Shown here: piece by piece, positions 14,663 to 18,794 of the stretch
Position numbering within the stretch: position 1 is the first letter of the stretch
Layout of the letters: each line of letters starts with the position of its first letter
Source: Pseudomonadota bacterium
GTDB taxonomy: Bacteria; Pseudomonadota; Gammaproteobacteria; Burkholderiales; Burkholderiaceae_C
NCBI GenBank assembly: GCA_023422975.1
Contig: JAFAGF010000096.1
Coordinates: 1 to 18,794 of the forward strand
Reading direction: 5' to 3'
DNA length: 18,794 nt
Notes under the pieces: generated by a model
What the model was told of the DNA's origin: nothing
The model's database searches: none
The model's input: the letters and a program-made list of their open reading frames with translations, nothing else
Translations under genes and position numbers: made by a program

Positions 14663-15475
14663 TTAAGCCGCTTTGCGCTGGTTCGCCCACACCCACATCG
14701 CAGCACCACCCACAATCATAGGAACGCAAAGCCATTGCCCCATGCTCATGCCCATCGAAAGAATACCTAAGTAAGCATCGGGCTCGCGGAAGTACTCGGC
14801 AACAAATCGGAACGTGCCATAACCCAGCAAAAAGGCTGCAGCCACCTGGCCCGGTTTACGCTCTTTTTGTGCGTACAGCCACAGCAGCACAAACAGCAGC
14901 AGGCCTTCCAACAGAAACTGGTAAATCTGCGAAGGGTGTCGCGGCAACATCGAACCACTTTGCGGAAAGACCATAGCCCACGGCAAGGATAGGTCTGCGA
15001 ACCGCCCCCACAACTCACCATTGATGAAGTTACCGATACGCCCAGCAGCCAAACCTGTGGGCACGCAAGGGGCCACAAAGTCGACCACCTGCAGCCAAGA
15101 GCGCTTGCGCGTTGCTGCAAACCACACCAAAGCAGCAATTACGCCCAGCAAGCCGCCATGAAAGCTCATGCCACCTTCCCACACCGCAAACACTTCCAGC
15201 GGGTGACTGAGGTAATACGCCGGTTTGTAAAACAAACAGTAACCCAATCGTCCACCCACAATGACCCCAACCACACCTTGGAACAGCAAGTCCTCCACAT
15301 CACGGCGTGTCCAAGCTGCATCGCCTTGCAAGCGGTTAAACGGAGGGTGTTTCAGCCTGCGCGTGCCCAGCCATAAGAACAGACCAAACGCCGCCAAATA
15401 GGTCAAGCCATACCAGTGAATGGCAATGGGCCCCAATTGCAGGGCTACGGGATCAATCTGTGGGTACATCAGCAT
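14663..15475 (-). CDS. lgt: prolipoprotein diacylglyceryl transferase
   Basis: A 270-residue inner-membrane enzyme that transfers diacylglycerol from phosphatidylglycerol to the lipobox cysteine of prolipoproteins. Seven membrane helices are expected. The signatures are present: the N-terminal [16 protein letters not shown] with the essential His, and [14 protein letters not shown], the Lgt signature. The C-terminal P-S-Q-I-Y and F-R-E-P-D segments are also typical. The ATG at 15475 (MLMYPQIDP) gives the usual start. An ATG at 15484 and a TTG at 15499 are alternatives; the TTG has AGAGG nearby. It is the first gene of the minus-strand run lgt-bug-crotonase-orf and is divergent from the bacterioferritin gene. 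Confidence 0.95.
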   Translation of the reverse strand: MLMYPQIDPVALQLGPIAIHWYGLTYLAAFGLFLWLGTRRLKHPPFNRLQGDAAWTRRDVEDLLFQGVVGVIVGGRLGYCLFYKPAYYLSHPLEVFAVWEGGMSFHGGLLGVIAALVWFAATRKRSWLQVVDFVAPCVPTGLAAGRIGNFINGELWGRFADLSLPWAMVFPQSGSMLPRHPSQIYQFLLEGLLLFVLLWLYAQKERKPGQVAAAFLLGYGTFRFVAEYFREPDAYLGILSMGMSMGQWLCVPMIVGGAAMWVWANQRKAA

Positions 15476-15614
15476 GGTGTGCATTGTGCCGCAGGCCAAT
15501 GCCCCTCTGGTGGCACCAATGCAGCACCCCTCCCCCTAATTTCCGTCAATCGCGAATGATTCTGCGTTTCGCATGCATGCAATGCAGTGCACAGGGGGTT
15601 TATGGATGAGCGAT

Positions 15615-15643
15615 TTGGCGAGGCTTTCGCTTACCCCCATACT
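15615..15643 (+). promoter_or_regulatory. probable sigma-70 promoter of the bacterioferritin gene
   Basis: TTGGCG (15615-15620), a 17-base spacer and CATACT (15638-15643) would start transcription near 15650, about 28 bases before the ATG. The spacing is ideal; the hexamers match the consensus partly. Confidence 0.4.
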
Positions 15644-15677
15644 GCAAGCACCCATCACTTTCCAGAGAACAAGAACT

Positions 15678-16154
15678 ATGCAAGGTCATCCTGAAGTTAT
15701 CGCCTGCCTCAACGAATTGCTGCGTGGCGAGCTTTCCGCACGCGACCAGTACTTCATCCACTCGCGCCAGTACGAAGACCAAGGCTTCATGCGCCTGTAT
15801 GAGCGCATCAACCACGAGATGGAAGAGGAAACACAGCATGCCGATGTGATCTTGCGTCGCGTCCTGTTCCTGGGTGGCAAGCCCGATATGCGCGCACATG
15901 CTTTTGAAGCGGGCAACACCGTAGAAGAAATGTTGCGCAAAGACTTGGCCGTGGAATACCAGGTACGCGACAACCTGCGCGCCGCCATGGTGCTGTGCGA
16001 GAAGCACCATGACTTCCAGTCTCGTGATTTGCTGCTGGCCCAACTCAAAGACACCGAGGAAGACCACGCCTACTGGCTAGAAAAACAACTGGGGCTGATT
16101 CAAATGGTGGGCCTGTCCAATTACCTGCAAAGCCAAATGGGCACCGTTGCTTAA
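15678..16154 (+). CDS. bfr: bacterioferritin family protein, apparently without the haem-ligand methionine
   Basis: A 158-residue four-helix ferritin-like protein that stores iron after oxidising Fe(II). Aligned with E. coli Bfr, the ferroxidase ligands are present: E18, E51, H54, then E93, E126 and H129 after a one-residue deletion. The pattern M-Q-G-H-P-x-V-I-x-x-L-N-x-L-L-x-x-E-L and the C-terminal N-Y-L-Q-S-Q are typical. Position 52, the methionine that binds haem between two subunits, is threonine here (E-E-E-T-Q-H). The protein may therefore not bind haem, or may pair with a haem-binding partner elsewhere in the genome. The ATG at 15678 is chosen because the frame extended to 15573 has no family similarity. 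A strong terminator follows. Confidence 0.92.
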   Translation: MQGHPEVIACLNELLRGELSARDQYFIHSRQYEDQGFMRLYERINHEMEEETQHADVILRRVLFLGGKPDMRAHAFEAGNTVEEMLRKDLAVEYQVRDNLRAAMVLCEKHHDFQSRDLLLAQLKDTEEDHAYWLEKQLGLIQMVGLSNYLQSQMGTVA

Positions 16155-16184
16155 TAAGCAACACGCCACACCGACACCAACAAC

Positions 16185-16213
16185 AAAAAAGCGCCGATTC
16201 AAGGCGCTTTTTT
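16185..16213. terminator. bidirectional intrinsic terminator between bfr and malonyl-CoA decarboxylase
   Basis: AAAAAAGCGCC (16185-16195) pairs with GGCGCTTTTTT (16203-16213) around a 7-base loop. It lies between the convergent bfr (+) and malonyl-CoA decarboxylase (-) genes and has tracts suited to both directions. Confidence 0.9.
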
Positions 16214-16308
16214 GCGTACGGTCATGCCGTCTCACGTCTCTTTGCCCCCCAATGCCATCCACCCAAGTCAGCGGTGCACCTCCTGCCCTCCGTGCGATGC
16301 AAGCCATT

Positions 16309-17739
16309 TCACCAGCCTTTGCTCCAAGCATCAACTTCTGCAGACACTGGCACTTTGCCCTGCGCCAAGGACTCGCGGTGCTTATCCAGCCGCTTGAGGT
16401 CATACAAATAGTTCACCATCAACCCCAGCGATTGCTTCAGCCCTTTGTTGGACAAGTCTGCCGCCCAATTGATGCGCTCCACCCGCGCACCATTGCCCAG
16501 ATGAAAACGCGCCACCGGGTCTAGCGGCCGGCCTTTGTCCATGCCTTTACCCAAGTAATGTGCGGCGCAGCCCATCAAGGCTTTGCGCAGCACATGCGCC
16601 TCGCCCCACTGCTGTACATCGTCGCTGGCCTGCACCAGTTGGGCAATCTGCACCGGTGCCGCCACACCCAGCGCCTGCGAAACCGCCGCATGCTGCTTGG
16701 GTGTCCATTGTGCAATCACCGCATCGCCATGCTTGAGCAGCCATTGCCGCAGGCCCGGAATAGGCGACAAGGTGGCAAAACTACGCAGCTTGGGAAATTC
16801 ACACAACAAGTCATCCACCACACGCTTGATCAGTGAGTTGCCAAAACTCACGCCACGCAATCCGTTTTGGGTGTTGCTGATGGAATAAAAGATCGCGATG
16901 CTGGCCTTGGCCAGGTCTGCGCGCGCGCCATGCTCGTCAAGCAACGGTGCAATCGCTGCAGACATTTGTTCGACCAGTGCCACTTCCACAAAAATCAGTG
17001 GCTCATGGGGCATTTTGGGGTGAAAGAACCCATAGCAACGGCGGTCACTGTCCACCCGGTTTTTCAAGTCGGCCCAGCTGCGAATGTCATGCACCGCTTC
17101 ATATTCGATCAACTTCTCCAGCAGCGACGCAGGTGAGTCCCAGGTCAGCTTGCGCAGCTCCAAAAAGGCCACATCAAACCAGTTTGCAAACAGGTGCTCC
17201 AGCTCTGCATCCAGCGCAACAAACCGCTTATCGCTTTTGGGCAGTTTCAGCAACTCAGCACGCATGTCGATCAAAAACCGCATGCCGCCTTCAGGCACCG
17301 AAAAGCGCTGCAGCAGCCGGGTTCGCGCAGACACCAACACTTTGCGCAAAGCAATTTCTGCCTGCGCCATTTCCGCGGGGTTGCCGGCTTGCTCCAGTTG
17401 CAAACGCACAGCCTGAATACGCTGGGCATCGGGGCCAAACTCTTCGCAGATCAGCAGCCACAAATCAGCTTTTTGCGCATCCGTCGCTGTGGCATACCAC
17501 TGCATCACCGATTGCGCATGCTTGGCCGCTTCCACCTCGCTGAGTTGCGCACTCGCGGCAGACTGCATGTCCTCCATCAAGCGCCGCAGCACATGGGGTG
17601 ACAAAGCCTCAGGGCCACGTCGCAAGGTGGCCTTTAAACGTTGTGCCATCGGGCGCTGCGTTGCCGCAGGCACAGGCTGCGCAGCAGCGCCGCGCAAAGT
17701 ATCAAGACTACGGGCCAGCCAGTCGGGTGCAGCTTTCAT
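16309..17739 (-). CDS. malonyl-CoA decarboxylase (MatA/MLYCD family)
   Basis: A 476-residue cytoplasmic enzyme that decarboxylates malonyl-CoA to acetyl-CoA. An all-helical N-terminal domain (to about 190) is followed by the GNAT-like catalytic domain. Family motifs are visible: H240-P-K-M-P-H-E-P-L-I-F-V-E-V, then F-Y-S-I-S-N-T-Q-N-G-L-R-G-V (284-297) with the candidate catalytic serine, F-A-T-L-S-P-I-P-G-L (321-330), and R-F-H413-L-G-N-G-A with the candidate catalytic histidine. The ATG at 17739 gives MKAAPDWLARSLDTL. An ATG at 17763 is an alternative; neither has a strong ribosome binding site. It lies 191 bases after the Bug gene on the same strand. In related bacteria decarboxylase, a Bug protein and malonyl-CoA synthetase form malonate-utilisation clusters, so malonate use is inferred. 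Confidence 0.93.
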   Translation of the reverse strand: MKAAPDWLARSLDTLRGAAAQPVPAATQRPMAQRLKATLRRGPEALSPHVLRRLMEDMQSAASAQLSEVEAAKHAQSVMQWYATATDAQKADLWLLICEEFGPDAQRIQAVRLQLEQAGNPAEMAQAEIALRKVLVSARTRLLQRFSVPEGGMRFLIDMRAELLKLPKSDKRFVALDAELEHLFANWFDVAFLELRKLTWDSPASLLEKLIEYEAVHDIRSWADLKNRVDSDRRCYGFFHPKMPHEPLIFVEVALVEQMSAAIAPLLDEHGARADLAKASIAIFYSISNTQNGLRGVSFGNSLIKRVVDDLLCEFPKLRSFATLSPIPGLRQWLLKHGDAVIAQWTPKQHAAVSQALGVAAPVQIAQLVQASDDVQQWGEAHVLRKALMGCAAHYLGKGMDKGRPLDPVARFHLGNGARVERINWAADLSNKGLKQSLGLMVNYLYDLKRLDKHRESLAQGKVPVSAEVDAWSKGW

Positions 17740-17930
17740 GAAATGCGATCTCGCTAGGGTCATCAACAAACAAACGGCCCAAACGCAATCTGGGTCACGT
17801 CATTATCAACACCGCCGCCGCACCCATCGTCACCACAGCGACCTGCGCCTACAAGCGCCCAGCCACGTGGTGTATCTAAACCACCAACACCGTTTTTACG
17901 TGGTTGTGAAAAGGCAGCGGGCTGTAGGCA

Positions 17931-18794
17931 TCACATGCCGTCGGTAATGCCACGCTGCTGCACCAAAGTGCGCACCTGGGCGCTGGTTTGCTCCACCATG
18001 CGTGTCAGGTCTTGGGCCGCTCCACCCATAACCTCTACGCCCAACGCTTGCAAACGTGCTTGCAGCTGGGGCTGTGCCAATGCGGCATTCGCCGCTTGGT
18101 TCAGGCGCTGCACCACCGCATCGGACGTGGCAGCAGGCACCACCAAGCCGAACCAGGTGATGGCCAGCGCATTGAGCTGCGGGTAGCCCAGCTCTTTGAG
18201 CGTAGGCACTTGCGGCAGTGCCGGTAAACGCTGATTGGCAGCCACGGCAAACGGAATCAAGCGCCCCGCCTTGATGTGGGGGGCCGACGATGGGTATTGG
18301 TCGCTCAGCACCTGCGTTTGCCCTGCCAGTGCACTTTGCACCACCGGCCCCATACCTTTAAACGGGATATGGCGCAAACGCAGGCCCAAGTCTGCATTGA
18401 GCGCCTCCAAAATCACATGGCCGACAGAGCCAATGCCCGAAGACCCCACCGCCCAGGCATCCCCTTGCTTGCGCGCTAGCTGCAAGAACTGGGCAAAGTC
18501 CTGCACACCCGCAGATGGTGGCACGGCAAACACCGAGGCAATGGATGCCAAAGGCACCACCATTTTGAAATCTTGCAGCGGCTGCACCCGCGCAGCTTTG
18601 AGCACCACGGGGTTCACCGCCAGCGTGCTGATCGAGCCCAGTCCCACCGTGTATCCATCGGCGGCGGCAAGCGCCACCTGCTCGGCCCCCACCATGCCGC
18701 CTGCGCCCGCTTTGTTTTCGATATAGATGGTTTGCTGCAACTGCGCCTGCATGCCTTCCGCCACCAAGCGCGCCACGATGTCGGTGGAGCCGCC
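17931..18794 (-). CDS. Bug/TctC family periplasmic solute-binding protein, N-terminus outside the window
   Basis: Open from the right edge to the TGA at 17931-17933, 287 codons. The visible part begins at the family loop G-G-S-T-D-I-V-A-R, so only the signal peptide and about 40 residues are missing. Further family marks are E-N-K-A-G-A-G-G-M-V-G-A, A-D-G-Y-T-V-G-L-G-S, H-I-P-F-K-G-M-G-P-V-V-Q-S-A-L-A-G and Q-V-P-T-L-K-E-L-G-Y-P. The canonical Asp and Arg after the GG loop are kept, unlike in the Bug protein at 13609-14634. It is upstream of malonyl-CoA decarboxylase on the same strand, so malonate or a related dicarboxylate is a reasonable ligand guess. The 161-191 bases between the genes show no clear terminator. 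Confidence 0.92.
   Translation of the reverse strand, partial: GGSTDIVARLVAEGMQAQLQQTIYIENKAGAGGMVGAEQVALAAADGYTVGLGSISTLAVNPVVLKAARVQPLQDFKMVVPLASIASVFAVPPSAGVQDFAQFLQLARKQGDAWAVGSSGIGSVGHVILEALNADLGLRLRHIPFKGMGPVVQSALAGQTQVLSDQYPSSAPHIKAGRLIPFAVAANQRLPALPQVPTLKELGYPQLNALAITWFGLVVPAATSDAVVQRLNQAANAALAQPQLQARLQALGVEVMGGAAQDLTRMVEQTSAQVRTLVQQRGITDGM

Noticed and set aside
15573..15677. 35-residue N-terminal extension of the bacterioferritin
   Set aside because: It covers the probable promoter and has no similarity to the family, whose members begin with the [12 protein letters not shown] segment.
1..18794. CRISPR array, IS element, prophage or tRNA genes
   Set aside because: I read both strands for regular direct repeats, transposase motifs, phage genes and tRNA-like cloverleaf ends and found none that hold up.

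Overview
The window looks like chromosomal DNA of a betaproteobacterium, most likely Burkholderiales of the Comamonadaceae type. The reasons are the two Bug/TctC-type periplasmic binding proteins, a ccoIS-ccoNOQP-ccoGH block with fnr, hemN and a SafE-like protein next to it, a MatA-type malonyl-CoA decarboxylase, and moderately high GC with many GCA/GCG/TGC codons. I see no IS element, prophage, CRISPR array, tRNA or rRNA. The taxonomic call is inferred from gene content, not from a search.

Layout. Positions 1-303 are the 3' end of a coiled-coil protein (+). Positions 522-2620 hold safE-like and hemN (-), divergent from fnr (2825-3550, +), with an FNR box between them. Positions 3654-11757 are a long minus-strand respiratory block. 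In transcription order it reads ccoI (copper P-type ATPase), ccoS, ccoN, ccoO, ccoQ, ccoP (cbb3 cytochrome c oxidase), ccoG, ccoH, and an 82-aa two-helix membrane protein. A universal stress protein (11874-12317, +) is divergent from ccoI and shares its FNR box. A second minus-strand run, 12407-15475, reads lgt, a Tat-signal Bug protein, a crotonase-fold enzyme, and a 138-aa protein that resembles the N-terminal part of an AMP-forming acyl-CoA synthetase. A bacterioferritin-family gene (15678-16154, +) follows. The right end holds malonyl-CoA decarboxylase and a Bug protein that runs off the window (both -).

How it works together. cbb3 oxidase supports respiration at low oxygen. CcoI supplies copper, CcoG, CcoH and CcoS are assembly factors, HemN makes haem precursors without oxygen, and FNR senses oxygen. 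Three good FNR boxes (2676-2689, 9173-9186, 11792-11805) tie hemN/fnr, ccoNOQP and ccoI/usp into one low-oxygen regulon. Transcription units are separated by clear hairpin terminators at 3582-3617, 5902-5924, 12328-12365 and 16185-16213. The one at 5902-5924 lies inside the cco block, between ccoP and ccoG.

Most of the window is well-known biology. The least explained parts are the 82-aa membrane protein behind ccoH, the Bug/crotonase/AMP-ligase-like gene set behind lgt (several usual family residues are replaced), a bacterioferritin lacking the haem-ligand methionine, and the regulatory arrangements around ccoI and ccoG. I did not find a convincing entirely new system.
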